In this document: in pieces, positions 23,993 through 35,219 of the stretch
Numbering within the stretch: the stretch's first letter is position 1
Layout: every line of letters starts with the position of its first letter
NCBI GenBank assembly: GCA_003278545.1
Contig: QCEF01000001.1
Span: 62,001 to 126,000, forward strand
From: Prochlorococcus sp. AG-355-N16
Lineage (GTDB): Bacteria; Cyanobacteriota; Cyanobacteriia; PCC-6307; Cyanobiaceae
Direction of reading: 5' to 3'
Length of the DNA stretch: 64,000 nt
Notes under the pieces: generated by a model
What the model was told of the DNA's origin: nothing
The model's database searches: none
Seen by the model: only the letters and a program-made list of their open reading frames with translations
Translations under genes and position numbers: made by a program

Positions 23993-26824
23993 TTAATTTT
24001 TTTCATCAACATCATTTTTAGGTTGAAACATAAACATTGAATAAATAACATTTCGTCTCATATTAGTCATCATTTCTAGAAACATGTCATATCCTTCGTT
24101 TTTATATTCAATTAATGGATCTTTTTGACCATAACCTCTCAATCCGACTGATTCCCTCAAGGAATCCATGGATTGAAGATGTTCTCGCCATAAATTATCG
24201 ATTTGCTGCAAAATGAAAAATCTTTCAGCTTCTCTCATTAATCCTGGACGAATCTTTTCTATTTGTGATTCTTTTAAATCATACGCTATTCGCAACTGCT
24301 CTTGAAGATAGTTTTTTAATTCTTCTATTGAAAGTAAATTAATATCATCAGATTTAAGATCATCTAATAAATATATAAATTCTTTGACTTTAGAAATTAA
24401 TTGATCAATATTCCATTCTTCTGGGGGAAGATCAGGATTAATATAAGCATCTACAATTTCAATCATTGTCCTTTCTCCATATCCTATGACTTGTCTCTTT
24501 AAATCAATTCCTTTTAATACTCTTAGTCTTTCGCCATAAACTGCTTTTCTTTGATTATTCATTACCTCGTCGTATTCAAAAACTTGTTTTCTAATATCGT
24601 AATAGTATGTTTCAACTTTCTTTTGAGCACTTTCTAGAGACCTAGTAAGCATTCCTGACTCAATAGGCATATCTTCATCAACCCTAAAAGCATTCATTAG
24701 GTTTGCTACTCTATCACCTCCAAAAATCCTTAATAAATTATCATCTAAAGATAAAAAGAATCTTGTACTTCCAAGATCACCTTGTCTTCCTGCTCTACCT
24801 CTGAGTTGATTATCCACTCTTCTTGATTCATGTCTCTCAGTACCAATGACATGTAAACCGCCAGCTTCTCTTACTTTTTCTTCTTCATGAATCAAAACTT
24901 TTTCATATTCTTTTTTTACATCAGACAAAGATTCTCTCAAAAGCTTTATCAAGTTATCATCAGTTGGTGCTTTTTCTGCTGCTGTGGCTATCCTGTCATC
25001 AAGCTCCAAGACAGAAAGTTGTCTATCTCCCCAATTTTTAACAAGTTCATCAGATAACAGAGAGAGTTTCTTTTCAATTGCTTCATCTAGTTTGCAAGGG
25101 AAAAGACTTGTTGAAGAACTTGAAATGTTCTTTTTCAAATTTGAACCAGCTTTTGTAGAAAAACCACTCTTGGATTTTGAATTTCTTTGTTTAGGTATTG
25201 GTGGCTTATGCTCATTATCAGGCTTGACTAACAAAGGAATTAAAATTTCTTTTAATTTAAGCCTTGCCATATAGTCACTATTACCGCCAAGAATTATATC
25301 TGTTCCTCTTCCAGCCATATTAGTCGCAATAGTAACAGCACCTGCTCTTCCTGCCTGAGCAACAATTTCTGCCTCACGTTCAACGTTCTCTGGCTTAGCA
25401 TTTAACAAATTATGTGGGATTTTTTCTTCAGATAAAAGTGAGCTTAATAATTCGCTTTTTTCAACACTTGTTGTACCAACTAAAACTGGTCTACCATCTC
25501 TATGAATTTGCGCAGTTTCTTTAGCAACTGCTTTCCATTTACCAATCTCTGTCTTAAATACTTGATCAGACCAATCTTGTCTCTTTCTTATTTGATTTGT
25601 CGGTATAACTGTTGATTCTAATTTATAAGTTTTTTCAAATTCAACCTCCTCAGTTTTTGCTGTTCCAGTCATTCCTGCTAGACCAGGATATAAAAGGAAA
25701 AAATTCTGATAAGTTATCGATGCTAACGTTTGAGTCTCAGGCTGAATTTTAAGACTCTCTTTCGCTTCTATTGCCTGATGTTGTCCATCACTCCAACGTC
25801 TTCCTGGCATTACCCTACCAGTAAATTCATCAACTATTACAGCCTCATCGTTCTTAATAATATAATTAACATCTTTTATAAATAATTCTTTTGCTTTTAA
25901 AGCGTTAGTTATATAGTGCGCCCAAGGATCTTGAGGATTGTATAAATCATTAACTCCCAAATACTCTTCACATTTTGCAAAACCCTGATCGGTTAATATG
26001 CAACTTCTCTGTTTTTCATCAACTTCATAATCACCTTCTGGATCAATACCATCTTTACTTAATTCTTTTGCTTTGACTAATGCCAAAGATAATTTTGCAG
26101 CCTTTTGATATTTTTCTTGTGGTCTTTCAACTTGGCCAGAAATAATTAGAGGCGTTCTTGCTTCATCAATTAATATTGAATCAACCTCATCAATTACGCA
26201 GTAATTAAATTTTCTTTGAACTACCTCAGTAATATCGGTAGCCATATTATCTCTTAAATAATCAAATCCTAATTCTGAATTTGTGGCATAAGTTATATCA
26301 CAATCGTAATTTTTCTTTCTTTCAACTGGATTCATATCTTGCTGAATCAAACCAACGGATAAACCTAAAAAACGATGAACTTGTCCCATCCACTCTGCAT
26401 CCCTTCTAGCTAAATAATCATTTACAGTGACAACATGAACACCTTTTCCTGTAAGAGCATTTAAATAACAAGGTAATGTTGCGACAAGAGTTTTTCCCTC
26501 TCCAGTCTTCATCTCAGCAATTTGACACTCATTTAAAACCATCCCGCCTATTAACTGAACATCAAAGTGTCGCATATCAAGAACACGTTTACTTGCTTCT
26601 CTTACTATGGCAAAGGCTCTTGGAAGAAATTCTTCTAAGAGTTCTTTTTGTTTTTTAAAATCTAATTCTGCTGAAATATTTGATTTAAGATTTTGAGTTT
26701 CTTTTCTAAGCTCATCATCAGTCAATTGAGAAATTTCTTCTTCTAAAAAATTTATCTCTTCCACTATTGGTTGATAGCGCTTTAACTTTCGTGTATTCGG
26801 ATCTCCCAACAAAAGTTTTAGCAT
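23993..26824 (-). CDS. secA: Preprotein translocase ATPase SecA
   Basis: [70 protein letters not shown]. Confidence 0.98.
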   Translation of the reverse strand: MLKLLLGDPNTRKLKRYQPIVEEINFLEEEISQLTDDELRKETQNLKSNISAELDFKKQKELLEEFLPRAFAIVREASKRVLDMRHFDVQLIGGMVLNECQIAEMKTGEGKTLVATLPCYLNALTGKGVHVVTVNDYLARRDAEWMGQVHRFLGLSVGLIQQDMNPVERKKNYDCDITYATNSELGFDYLRDNMATDITEVVQRKFNYCVIDEVDSILIDEARTPLIISGQVERPQEKYQKAAKLSLALVKAKELSKDGIDPEGDYEVDEKQRSCILTDQGFAKCEEYLGVNDLYNPQDPWAHYITNALKAKELFIKDVNYIIKNDEAVIVDEFTGRVMPGRRWSDGQHQAIEAKESLKIQPETQTLASITYQNFFLLYPGLAGMTGTAKTEEVEFEKTYKLESTVIPTNQIRKRQDWSDQVFKTEIGKWKAVAKETAQIHRDGRPVLVGTTSVEKSELLSSLLSEEKIPHNLLNAKPENVEREAEIVAQAGRAGAVTIATNMAGRGTDIILGGNSDYMARLKLKEILIPLLVKPDNEHKPPIPKQRNSKSKSGFSTKAGSNLKKNISSSSTSLFPCKLDEAIEKKLSLLSDELVKNWGDRQLSVLELDDRIATAAEKAPTDDNLIKLLRESLSDVKKEYEKVLIHEEEKVREAGGLHVIGTERHESRRVDNQLRGRAGRQGDLGSTRFFLSLDDNLLRIFGGDRVANLMNAFRVDEDMPIESGMLTRSLESAQKKVETYYYDIRKQVFEYDEVMNNQRKAVYGERLRVLKGIDLKRQVIGYGERTMIEIVDAYINPDLPPEEWNIDQLISKVKEFIYLLDDLKSDDINLLSIEELKNYLQEQLRIAYDLKESQIEKIRPGLMREAERFFILQQIDNLWREHLQSMDSLRESVGLRGYGQKDPLIEYKNEGYDMFLEMMTNMRRNVIYSMFMFQPKNDVDEKN

Positions 26825-26998
26825 AAGTAAAAGTCCTTAAAAAATTCATCTTATTACAAACATTATAAATTAGTGCGTTACAACAGAATGAAGAAAACTA
26901 TTATCTCTTTATTTTATAGAAACTATCGATTAAGGTATTTAGATTGAAGTCATAAATTAAACCTAGCTGACATCACTTTTCAAAAATCTTTTTAATAA

Positions 26999-27454
26999 AT
27001 GAAAGAAATATCTCTAATCAAACATGCCAAAGGAGCTTTAGGATTAAGGGTTTTGGGATTAGGTCCTAATCTTGAGCCAACAAATGGATTAACTAAGTTA
27101 AAAAAATTACTAGATACCAATGCTTTCTGGGCAAAAAATAGAACAATTAATGATCTAAAAAAATGTCTTGCTAACAGTGATGTCGTAATAAGTCTTTGGG
27201 TTGGAAAGGAAATAGTTGGTTTTGGTAGAGCTTTAACCGATGGGATTTACCGCGGAGTGCTTTGGGATATTGTTATAGATCAAAATCACCAAGGCAAAGG
27301 TTTTGGAACATTAATTGTAAAAAATCTTTTGTCTTCTAAAAAAATTAAAAATACAAAAAAATTATATTTAATGACAACAAATAAAAAATTGTTTTATTCT
27401 CAATTTGATTTTAAAGAAGTTACTTCTCAAAATTTATTGATTCGTGAAATATAA
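26999..27454 (+). CDS. GNAT-family N-acetyltransferase
   Basis: VGFGRALTDGIYRGVLWDIVIDQNHQGKGFGTLIVKNLL (acetyl-CoA binding motif QGKGFG). Confidence 0.85.
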   Translation: MKEISLIKHAKGALGLRVLGLGPNLEPTNGLTKLKKLLDTNAFWAKNRTINDLKKCLANSDVVISLWVGKEIVGFGRALTDGIYRGVLWDIVIDQNHQGKGFGTLIVKNLLSSKKIKNTKKLYLMTTNKKLFYSQFDFKEVTSQNLLIREI

Positions 27455-27481
27455 TGCGCTCTATAACTAAAGAAAGCAAAA

Positions 27482-27913
27482 TCAAGATACAAATTTACTA
27501 TAAAGCCATCTTATAAAAGGTCCTAAAATAGGAACTGGTCCAAAAGTTGGACCGCAAAAATCAAAGTAATCTCTGTGCTCTTTAATTAATCCATTTTTAT
27601 CAAACAATAAACGAGTAGTTCCAGGATAAATAAATTCTTTACCCATAATTTTTAAACCCATTGTCCATTCAACAAATCCACAATTTCCGGTTATGGAAAT
27701 CGCATGAGTTTCTAAAAAAACATCATCACATCTTTTAACTAGCTTTTCTTGAGCTTTAATATAAGAATCTAAGCCCTTTGTTTCCTGCGTTGGGTCTACA
27801 AAAACAACATTCTCATTATAAAATTCAGCCCATTTTTGTTTTGTTGGTGCATCTGTACCATAAGGTTTAGTAAATAATCCCTTTAAATCTTCAATAGAAA
27901 TTACTCTTATCAT
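27482..27913 (-). CDS. SnoaL/NTF2-like domain protein
   Basis: FYNENVVFVDPTQETKGLDSYIKAQEKL...GFVEWTMGLKIMG...GTTRLLFDKNGLIKEHRDYFD. Confidence 0.75.
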   Translation of the reverse strand: MIRVISIEDLKGLFTKPYGTDAPTKQKWAEFYNENVVFVDPTQETKGLDSYIKAQEKLVKRCDDVFLETHAISITGNCGFVEWTMGLKIMGKEFIYPGTTRLLFDKNGLIKEHRDYFDFCGPTFGPVPILGPFIRWLYSKFVS

Positions 27914-27958
27914 TACAAAATTTTTATTGAAATCATTTTAAAAGATAAAAATATTAAA

Positions 27959-28030
27959 AGCGGATGAAGAGATTCGAACTCTCGACATTCTCCTTGGCAA
28001 GGAGATGCTCTACCACTGAGCTACATCCGC
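27959..28030 (-). tRNA. tRNA-Gly (anticodon GCC)
   Basis: Reverse strand GCGGATGTAGCTCAGTGGTAGAGCATCTCCTTGCCAAGGAGAATGTCGAGAGTTCGAATCTCTTCATCCGCT folds as a cloverleaf; anticodon loop TTGCCAA; CCA not encoded. Confidence 0.97.
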
Positions 28031-28091
28031 ATAACTTTTTTATTTTATCTCAAAGAAGGGATCAATGATAAAAATAATTAAATTTTTTCAA

Positions 28092-28568
28092 TTAATTTAA
28101 ATTTTTAATTAAGGATCCCATCTCAATTGCTTGTAAAGCATAATTCCAACCAAGATTATTTTTAATCCCTGCTCTTTCTAAAGCCTGCTGCATAGTATCA
28201 GTAGTTAAAACTCCAAAAATAATTGGAACATTATTTTCATGTGAGACTTGCGAAATACCTTTGCTCGCCTCAGATATAACTACATCATAGTGGGAAGTTT
28301 CACCACGGATCACAGCTCCTAGAGCAATTAAAACGTCATAACTCTTTTTTTTCATGAGGGTTTTAGCTGCGATTGGCAATTCAAATGAACCAGGAACCCA
28401 AGCTATATCTACTTGATTACTTAATTCAGAAGTATCTATACCATGTCTTTTTAAACAATCAAGACAACCAGATAGAATTTTATTTGTAATTAAATCATTA
28501 AATCTTGCTATTACAATCCCAACTTTTAAAGTAGAGGCATTAGTAAAAGAACCCTCAAAAATAGCCAT
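28092..28568 (-). CDS. ribH: 6,7-dimethyl-8-ribityllumazine synthase
   Basis: [63 protein letters not shown]. Confidence 0.97.
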   Translation of the reverse strand: MAIFEGSFTNASTLKVGIVIARFNDLITNKILSGCLDCLKRHGIDTSELSNQVDIAWVPGSFELPIAAKTLMKKKSYDVLIALGAVIRGETSHYDVVISEASKGISQVSHENNVPIIFGVLTTDTMQQALERAGIKNNLGWNYALQAIEMGSLIKNLN

Positions 28569-28617
28569 TAAATTTTACTTAGATATATTAATAGATTCTC
28601 ACGAAAAGGTATTAAGT

Positions 28618-28815
28618 TCAAACTAATGAAGAAACTATCCCTGTAACAAAAACTAAAACAACCCAAACAGCAGCAATTGAATAAATTTTTCTCCTACTTT
28701 CTCGCTGTCCTTCCTCAGTAGAAGGTTGAGTTACATATAAAACGGGTACTCCAACTACTGCGATTAAAGAAGCAAATAATAGAGCATTTACGAAGAAAAA
28801 GTTAACAGCCTGCAT
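28618..28815 (-). CDS. psbZ: Photosystem II protein PsbZ
   Basis: 65 aa, two TM helices, LFASLIAVVGVPVLYVTQP...IYSIAAVWVVLVFVTGIVSSLV. Confidence 0.88.
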   Translation of the reverse strand: MQAVNFFFVNALLFASLIAVVGVPVLYVTQPSTEEGQRESRRKIYSIAAVWVVLVFVTGIVSSLV

Positions 28816-28955
28816 AATTCAGTCCTAAGTTTCAAACATTATAAATACTATAATCTCATGAAAATGATAATTTTTAGAGAAAATTTACATACTTTAGCCA
28901 CTTTAAATGCAAAAAAAAAATTTCTACCTAATATCTATTTAGGAATTAAAAAAGT

Positions 28956-31697
28956 ATGCAAGAAGATACGATAATTCAAAAGAATTTATTTGCGATTGGT
29001 AATGATAATAATGAGCAAAAAGAAATAACAAAAATACCAGAAGATTTATCTTTGGAAAATTTAAAAAAAGAATCGCAAAAAAGACCCAGACAAAGAAAAA
29101 ATTCAACTAATTTAATAAATCAATTCAAAACTGATTTAATTTCAAATAACAAAAATATTTGCATCAATGAAGAATCTTATAGCTATAAAACAGTTTCAAA
29201 ACTTAAATTAACTCCCGTAATGAAGCATTATGTAACTCTAAAAGAAGAAAATAAAGATAGGTTATTACTTTATAGATTAGGCGATTTTTTTGAATGTTTT
29301 TTTGAGGACGCTGTATTAATATCTAACCTTTTAGAAATAACGCTTACCAGTAAAGATGCTGGCAAAGAGATTGGTAAGATCCCTATGGCAGGAGTTCCCC
29401 ATCATGCAATGGAAAGATACTGTGCTGATTTAATTAAAAAAAATTATTCAGTGGTTATATGCGATCAGTTAGAAAAAAGTTCTGGAAATTATGGGACTCC
29501 AATTAAAAGAGGAATAACAAGAATAATCACTCCTGGAACCGTAATTGAAGAGGGGATGTTGATAGCAAAGAAAAATAATTGGATTACTGCTATTTACTTA
29601 TCCGAAGATAACTCAGATGAATCTTATGCATGGGGTATATCAAAAGCTGATGTAAGCACAGGAGAATTAATAACTTTAGAAGGCCAATCTCTATCAAAAC
29701 TATTTGATGAAATTATTAAATTAGATTCTTCAGAAATCATTGTAGGAAGCAATGCAGTAAGAAATTTATTAATTAAAGGAAATAGTCAAATTACATATAC
29801 TGTTTCTCAAGAGACTAATTTTGGAATAAATGAAGCAAATTATCTAATAAAAAATTATTTCCAAATTGCGAACCTAGAGGGCATAGGACTTAAAAATTTA
29901 AAGAATGCAACTAGATCACTTGGAGGGTTATTAAATTATTTAGAAAAAATTAATCCTTCAAATTTAGATAAAGATTCTTCTTTAAAAATCTCATTAGACT
30001 TTCCACAAATCCAATATGGTCACAACAAATTAATTATTGATTATCAAACTCAAAAAAACTTAGAAATCAAAAATACACAACGAGAAAACAATTATGTAGG
30101 TTCGCTACTATGGAGTATTGATAGAACTTATACTTGCATGGGTGCAAGGTGTTTGAGAAGGTGGATAGATTCACCGCTATTAAACGTTAATGAAATTTAT
30201 AAAAGACAAAATATAATTACAAACTTTATTGAATCTAAACAATTACGTACAGATACCCAAAATTTACTTAGAGCAATGGGGGATTTAGAAAGACTTGCAG
30301 GTAGAGCTTGTGCAGGTCATGCAAGTCCAAGAGACTTAATTGCAATAGCTGAAGGTTTAAAAAAATTGCCTAGACTAAAATCAATAATTGAATTATTTAA
30401 ATATGATCTCCCAGATTGGACTGATCAATTAAAAAATATTGATGAAGGACTCTTAGAATTAGCAGATACTATAAGTTTTAAACTAATAGAAAATCCTCCT
30501 CTAAATATTAGTGAAGGAGGTATGATCCACGATGGTGTTGACAATATATTAGATGGTTTACGCAATTTAATGGATGATTACTCTGAGTGGCTAAATAAAG
30601 AGGAATTAAAAGAAAGGAAAATTAGCAAAATTTCAAACCTAAAAATTCAATTTCATAAAAATTTTGGTTATTACATTTCTATAAATAAGTCAAAAGTTAA
30701 TTTAGCTCCACAACATTGGATAAAAAGGCAAACACTTACTAATGAAGAGAGGTATATCACTTCAGAAATTAAAAATAAAGAGAATAAGATTTTCCAAATA
30801 AAAAGTAGAGCTTCGTCAAAAGAATATGAAATTTTCTGCGAATTAAGAAATATAGTTGCTGAAAAAACAAAACAAATAAGATCAATCGCAAAATCCATAG
30901 CATCTCTTGATGCACTGCTTGGTTTATCAATTACTTCGGTAGAAAACAATTTTATAAAACCTTCATTAATACCAATAAATGATTCAATGACAAAAAATAG
31001 TACAAAAATTATCGCGGGAAGAAATCCAATAGTAGAGCAATTATTAAGTGATAAAAAGTTTGTAGCAAACGATATCTCTTTTGAGGATACTCAAAAATTA
31101 ATTATATTAACCGGTCCTAATGCAAGCGGAAAAAGTTGCTTTATAAGACAACTTGGTTTAATACAAATTCTCACACAAATTGGGAGCTTTGTTCCTGCTA
31201 ATAATGCTGAAATCAAAATTGCAGATAGAATTTTCACAAGAATTGGAGCGGTTGATGATCAATCATCTGGACAATCAACATTTATGGTAGAAATGTCTGA
31301 AACTGCATCAATTCTAAATCAGGCAACTTGTAACTCACTAGTTTTACTTGATGAGATAGGTAGAGGGACATCTACTTTTGATGGACTTTCAATAGCTTGG
31401 TCAGTAAGTGAATATCTTGCAAAAAAAATTCAATGTAATACTATTTTTGCTACGCACTATCATGAGCTTAATTATTTAAAAAATTCAAATACGAATATAC
31501 AAAATTTTCAAGTTTTAGTAGAACAGCATAAAGATCAGCTAATTTTTAGCCACAGGATTGTTAAAGGGGGCTCAAACAAAAGCTATGGCATAGAAGCAGC
31601 TAAATTAGCAGGAGTTCCAAAAGAAGTTATAGAAAAAGCAAAATCAGTTTTAAATTCTTTAGAAGAAAATAACAACTTAAATTATGATATTAAGTAG
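28956..31697 (+). CDS. mutS: DNA mismatch repair protein MutS
   Basis: [82 protein letters not shown]; ~85 aa N-terminal extension. Confidence 0.97.
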   Translation: MQEDTIIQKNLFAIGNDNNEQKEITKIPEDLSLENLKKESQKRPRQRKNSTNLINQFKTDLISNNKNICINEESYSYKTVSKLKLTPVMKHYVTLKEENKDRLLLYRLGDFFECFFEDAVLISNLLEITLTSKDAGKEIGKIPMAGVPHHAMERYCADLIKKNYSVVICDQLEKSSGNYGTPIKRGITRIITPGTVIEEGMLIAKKNNWITAIYLSEDNSDESYAWGISKADVSTGELITLEGQSLSKLFDEIIKLDSSEIIVGSNAVRNLLIKGNSQITYTVSQETNFGINEANYLIKNYFQIANLEGIGLKNLKNATRSLGGLLNYLEKINPSNLDKDSSLKISLDFPQIQYGHNKLIIDYQTQKNLEIKNTQRENNYVGSLLWSIDRTYTCMGARCLRRWIDSPLLNVNEIYKRQNIITNFIESKQLRTDTQNLLRAMGDLERLAGRACAGHASPRDLIAIAEGLKKLPRLKSIIELFKYDLPDWTDQLKNIDEGLLELADTISFKLIENPPLNISEGGMIHDGVDNILDGLRNLMDDYSEWLNKEELKERKISKISNLKIQFHKNFGYYISINKSKVNLAPQHWIKRQTLTNEERYITSEIKNKENKIFQIKSRASSKEYEIFCELRNIVAEKTKQIRSIAKSIASLDALLGLSITSVENNFIKPSLIPINDSMTKNSTKIIAGRNPIVEQLLSDKKFVANDISFEDTQKLIILTGPNASGKSCFIRQLGLIQILTQIGSFVPANNAEIKIADRIFTRIGAVDDQSSGQSTFMVEMSETASILNQATCNSLVLLDEIGRGTSTFDGLSIAWSVSEYLAKKIQCNTIFATHYHELNYLKNSNTNIQNFQVLVEQHKDQLIFSHRIVKGGSNKSYGIEAAKLAGVPKEVIEKAKSVLNSLEENNNLNYDIK

Positions 31698-31728
31698 ATT
31701 TTTGACATTTTTATAAAATAAATACTTT

Positions 31729-32352
31729 TTAAATAGTTTCCCTCAATAAGGCGTTAACCGCAGCAGCTGCCATGGCAGCACCTCCTCTAGTTGAATTCAA
31801 AACAATTCTAGGAAGATCGCTAGAAATTAATTTGTTTTTGCTTTTCTCTACTCCAATAAATCCAACAGGCATTCCGATAATTAAACTAGGTAAATCTTTT
31901 GCATTCTCTAAAATATTAATTAAATAAGTTAACGCTGTAGGCGAACTGCCGATAACTACAATAGGTGATTTGCTTCCAGAATGCATAGCGGATAACTCCT
32001 TCCAACCTTCACTTAAGCCATATGCAGTTTTAGTTAAGTTTGTATGATTATTTTTTCTAAACCACATACTAGCAGTGAATACTTTATTCCTATTGGTATT
32101 TTCTGCCATGGATTTTATTGCTGCTGCTGCCATATCAGTATCAGTTAAAATCGGAGCACCATTTTTAAGTGCCTGCAGCCCTTTTTCGCAAGCACCTTCA
32201 CTAAAATTGACAAGATTTTGAATTGAAAAATCTCCTGAAGTATGAACTAATCTCTCTAACACTTTTTTTTCCAAATAATCTAGATCATTTGCTAATAAAT
32301 GAGATCTTATGAATCTGATGCTTTCCAAAAAAATTGGATGATCTATTACCAT
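31729..32352 (-). CDS. cobH: Precorrin-8X methylmutase
   Basis: ILTDTDMAAAAIKSM, VVIGSSPTALTYLINIL, LIIGMPVGFIGVEKSK, RGGAAMAAAAVNALL. Confidence 0.95.
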   Translation of the reverse strand: MVIDHPIFLESIRFIRSHLLANDLDYLEKKVLERLVHTSGDFSIQNLVNFSEGACEKGLQALKNGAPILTDTDMAAAAIKSMAENTNRNKVFTASMWFRKNNHTNLTKTAYGLSEGWKELSAMHSGSKSPIVVIGSSPTALTYLINILENAKDLPSLIIGMPVGFIGVEKSKNKLISSDLPRIVLNSTRGGAAMAAAAVNALLRETI

Positions 32353-32410
32353 TAAATTTAATTTGTGTTAGAAGTAATCATAGTTAATATATGGTTTTTG
32401 TTGAGCTATT

Positions 32411-33412
32411 ATGCCAATACAAATATTATGGGGTAATGATTTAAAAGCTCAAAATACATTTATTCAAAAATTAATTGATAAGGAAGTATCCAAAGAATGG
32501 AAAGAAATAAACGTAACAAATTTAAATGGAGATGATGATGAGCAAGTCAATAAAGCTTTTGATGAAGTTCTTACACCTCCTTTTGGAGAGGGATACAGAA
32601 TAGTTACATTGAAAAATAATCCAATTTTTACTGCTAAAAATGAGGATCTAAGAACTAAATTTGAAAAAATTCATGACAATATACCTCAAAATACTTATTT
32701 CATTTTACAAAATACAAAAAAACCAGACTCAAGACTAAAGAGTACTAAATTTTTACAAAAACTTATCAAAAATAATTTAGCTAAAGAAAAGTCATTTTCT
32801 TTACCAGAAATCTGGGACTATGAAGGACAAAAAAGATTTTTAGAAGATGCAGCAAATGAAATGAATATCAAAATTGATAAAAATGCAGCTGAATTAATAA
32901 TTGATTCAGTTGGTAATGATGGCTTTAAACTAATAAATGAACTAGCAAAAGCAAAAACATACCTTTCTGCAGTATCAAGTGATTCGAATTCACAACTTTT
33001 TCTTAAAAGTGTTGATGTAAAAAAAATATTTAGTGATCATCAATCCAATATTTTCAAAATTATTGATCTTCTCTTACAAAAAAATATTAATGAAAGCCTT
33101 ATTGAAATAAATTATTCCTTACAGAAAGGAGAACCTGCTTTGAGACTAAATGCAGGTTTAATTAGTCAAATAAGAATTCATACCATTATAAAATTAGCAG
33201 TTAATTCAGGTAACGATCATGCAGAAAAGATTTGTAATCTTGCAGGCATTTCTAATCCAAAAAGAATTTTTTTTATTCGAAGAAAAGTCAAAAATGTATC
33301 TCAAGAATATTTAATTAATTTGATGAGTAACTTACTAGATATTGAATCATTACTAAAACAAGGTAATAATCCTATAAATGTTTTTACAGAGAAATTAATT
33401 AATTTAAGTTAA
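32411..33412 (+). CDS. holA: DNA polymerase III delta subunit
   Basis: MPIQILWGNDLKAQNTFIQKLIDKEV...LINELAKAKTYL...QKGEPALRLNAGLISQIR. Confidence 0.85.
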   Translation: MPIQILWGNDLKAQNTFIQKLIDKEVSKEWKEINVTNLNGDDDEQVNKAFDEVLTPPFGEGYRIVTLKNNPIFTAKNEDLRTKFEKIHDNIPQNTYFILQNTKKPDSRLKSTKFLQKLIKNNLAKEKSFSLPEIWDYEGQKRFLEDAANEMNIKIDKNAAELIIDSVGNDGFKLINELAKAKTYLSAVSSDSNSQLFLKSVDVKKIFSDHQSNIFKIIDLLLQKNINESLIEINYSLQKGEPALRLNAGLISQIRIHTIIKLAVNSGNDHAEKICNLAGISNPKRIFFIRRKVKNVSQEYLINLMSNLLDIESLLKQGNNPINVFTEKLINLS

Positions 33413-33451
33413 CCAAATTATAAGTTTAAGAATTTACATTATGATTTAGAT

Positions 33452-35212
33452 ATGGCTTTACTAGTAAAAAAATTTGGCGGTACTTCTGTAGGTGATATTA
33501 AAAAAATTAAAAATATTGCAAGTAGCATCTGTCAAAGTAAAGAGGCAGGAAATGAAATTGTCGTGGTTGTCTCTGCAATGGGGCAAACTACAGATGATTT
33601 AAATTGTTTAGCGGAATCAATTAGTAAAAATCCTAATCGAAGAGAATTGGATATGCTTCTCTCAACTGGAGAGCAAGTAACCATAGCTCTTCTCTCAATG
33701 GCATTAAACGAATACGGAATATCGGCAATTTCAATGACCGGTAGCCAGGTTGGAATTATTACTGAATCAATTCATGGGAAAGCGAGAATTCTTGATATTA
33801 AAACAGAAAGGATCCAAAATTATATAAATCAGGGTTTTGTAGTTGTAGTGGCTGGATTTCAAGGAACATCATTAAGCCATACGGGTTCAATGGAAATTAC
33901 AACTTTGGGTAGAGGTGGTTCAGATACTTCCGCAGTAGCTTTATCAACAGCTTTAGGAGCTGAAACGTGCGAAATTTATACAGACGTTCCAGGGGTTCTT
34001 ACTACTGATCCAAGAATTGTTCCTAATGCAAAACTCTTAGATCAAATTAGCTGCGAGGAAATGCTTGAACTTGCAAGTGTCGGTGCTTCAGTTCTGCACC
34101 CAAGAGCAGTAGAAATTGCTCGCAATTATGGAATTAAATTGTGTGTCAAATCAAGTCAAAGTGACTCAAGTGGGACTCTCCTAGAAAGTCAAATCCAACC
34201 TCTCCCGCTAAAAAGAGGAAGCTTAGAATTAACAAAAACAGTCAATAGTCTTGAGGTATTAGAAAACCAAGCAGTATTCAGTCTGTCAAATATTCCTGAT
34301 AGGCCTGGGATTGCTGCACAAATATTTGAAAAACTTTCAGAAGCAAGTATTAGTGTAGATTTAATAATACAAGCGACAAATGATGGCAATAAAAACGATA
34401 TTACATTTACTGTTAGTGAATTAGAAGTTAAAAAGACTGCAGAACAATGTGAACTTATAACTAGTCAATTAGGAGGAGAATATAACTTAAAAACAAAAAT
34501 GACTAAATTAAGTATTCAAGGAGCAGGCATTATGGGCAGACCAAGTGTTTCAGCTGATTTATTTGATACTTTATCTCAAGCGAATATAAATGTCAGGTTA
34601 ATAGCTACTAGTGAAATTAAAGTCAGCTGTGTAATTGAAATAAATAATATACCAAAAGCTATTAGATTTGTTGCTGAGAAATTTAAGTTATCCGATACAC
34701 AAATATTTGTTAATCCAATCAATGAAAAAAAAGATCAACCTGAAGTAAGAGGAATTGCATTAGATAAAAACCAAGTTCAAGTAAGTTTTCGAAAACTGCC
34801 TGATCGTCCAGGTGTAGCAGCATCGATATGTTTAGCATTAGCTGAAAATAATTTACTTATCGATACTATCGTTCAGTCTGAAAGAATTTCCTCTTTAAAA
34901 ACTAAGGATATTAGTCTTACAATGAATAAACAAGATAGAGAAAAAGCTAACTTAGTTTTTGAGGCCTTAACAAATAAATTACCCGGATCATATATTGAAG
35001 ATGGCCCTGCTATAGCCAAAGTAAGTACTGTAGGAGCGGGAATGGCATTTAAGGTTGGAACTGCTGGAAAAATATTTAGGGCATTGGCTGACCAAAATAT
35101 CAATATTGAAATGATTGCCACTAGTGAAATCAGGACTTCATGTATTGTCTTGGAAAAAGATTGTGACAAAGCAGTAAATGCGATTCATAATCATTTCGAA
35201 TTAGAAAAATAA
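33452..35212 (+). CDS. lysC: Aspartate kinase with duplicated ACT-domain pairs
   Basis: LVKKFGGTSVGDIKKIKNIA, GRGGSDTSAVALSTALGAETCEIYTDVPGV; C-terminal half with repeated DRPGIAAQIF / DRPGVAASIC and NVRLIATSEIKVSC / NIEMIATSEIRTSC units. Confidence 0.97.
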   Translation: MALLVKKFGGTSVGDIKKIKNIASSICQSKEAGNEIVVVVSAMGQTTDDLNCLAESISKNPNRRELDMLLSTGEQVTIALLSMALNEYGISAISMTGSQVGIITESIHGKARILDIKTERIQNYINQGFVVVVAGFQGTSLSHTGSMEITTLGRGGSDTSAVALSTALGAETCEIYTDVPGVLTTDPRIVPNAKLLDQISCEEMLELASVGASVLHPRAVEIARNYGIKLCVKSSQSDSSGTLLESQIQPLPLKRGSLELTKTVNSLEVLENQAVFSLSNIPDRPGIAAQIFEKLSEASISVDLIIQATNDGNKNDITFTVSELEVKKTAEQCELITSQLGGEYNLKTKMTKLSIQGAGIMGRPSVSADLFDTLSQANINVRLIATSEIKVSCVIEINNIPKAIRFVAEKFKLSDTQIFVNPINEKKDQPEVRGIALDKNQVQVSFRKLPDRPGVAASICLALAENNLLIDTIVQSERISSLKTKDISLTMNKQDREKANLVFEALTNKLPGSYIEDGPAIAKVSTVGAGMAFKVGTAGKIFRALADQNINIEMIATSEIRTSCIVLEKDCDKAVNAIHNHFELEK

Positions 35213-35219
35213 GTTCTTT

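Noticed and set aside
27959-28030. tRNA-Gly as integration site for a genomic island
   Set aside because: Flanking genes are core (SnoaL-like, ribH, psbZ); no integrase, direct repeat or partial tRNA copy seen
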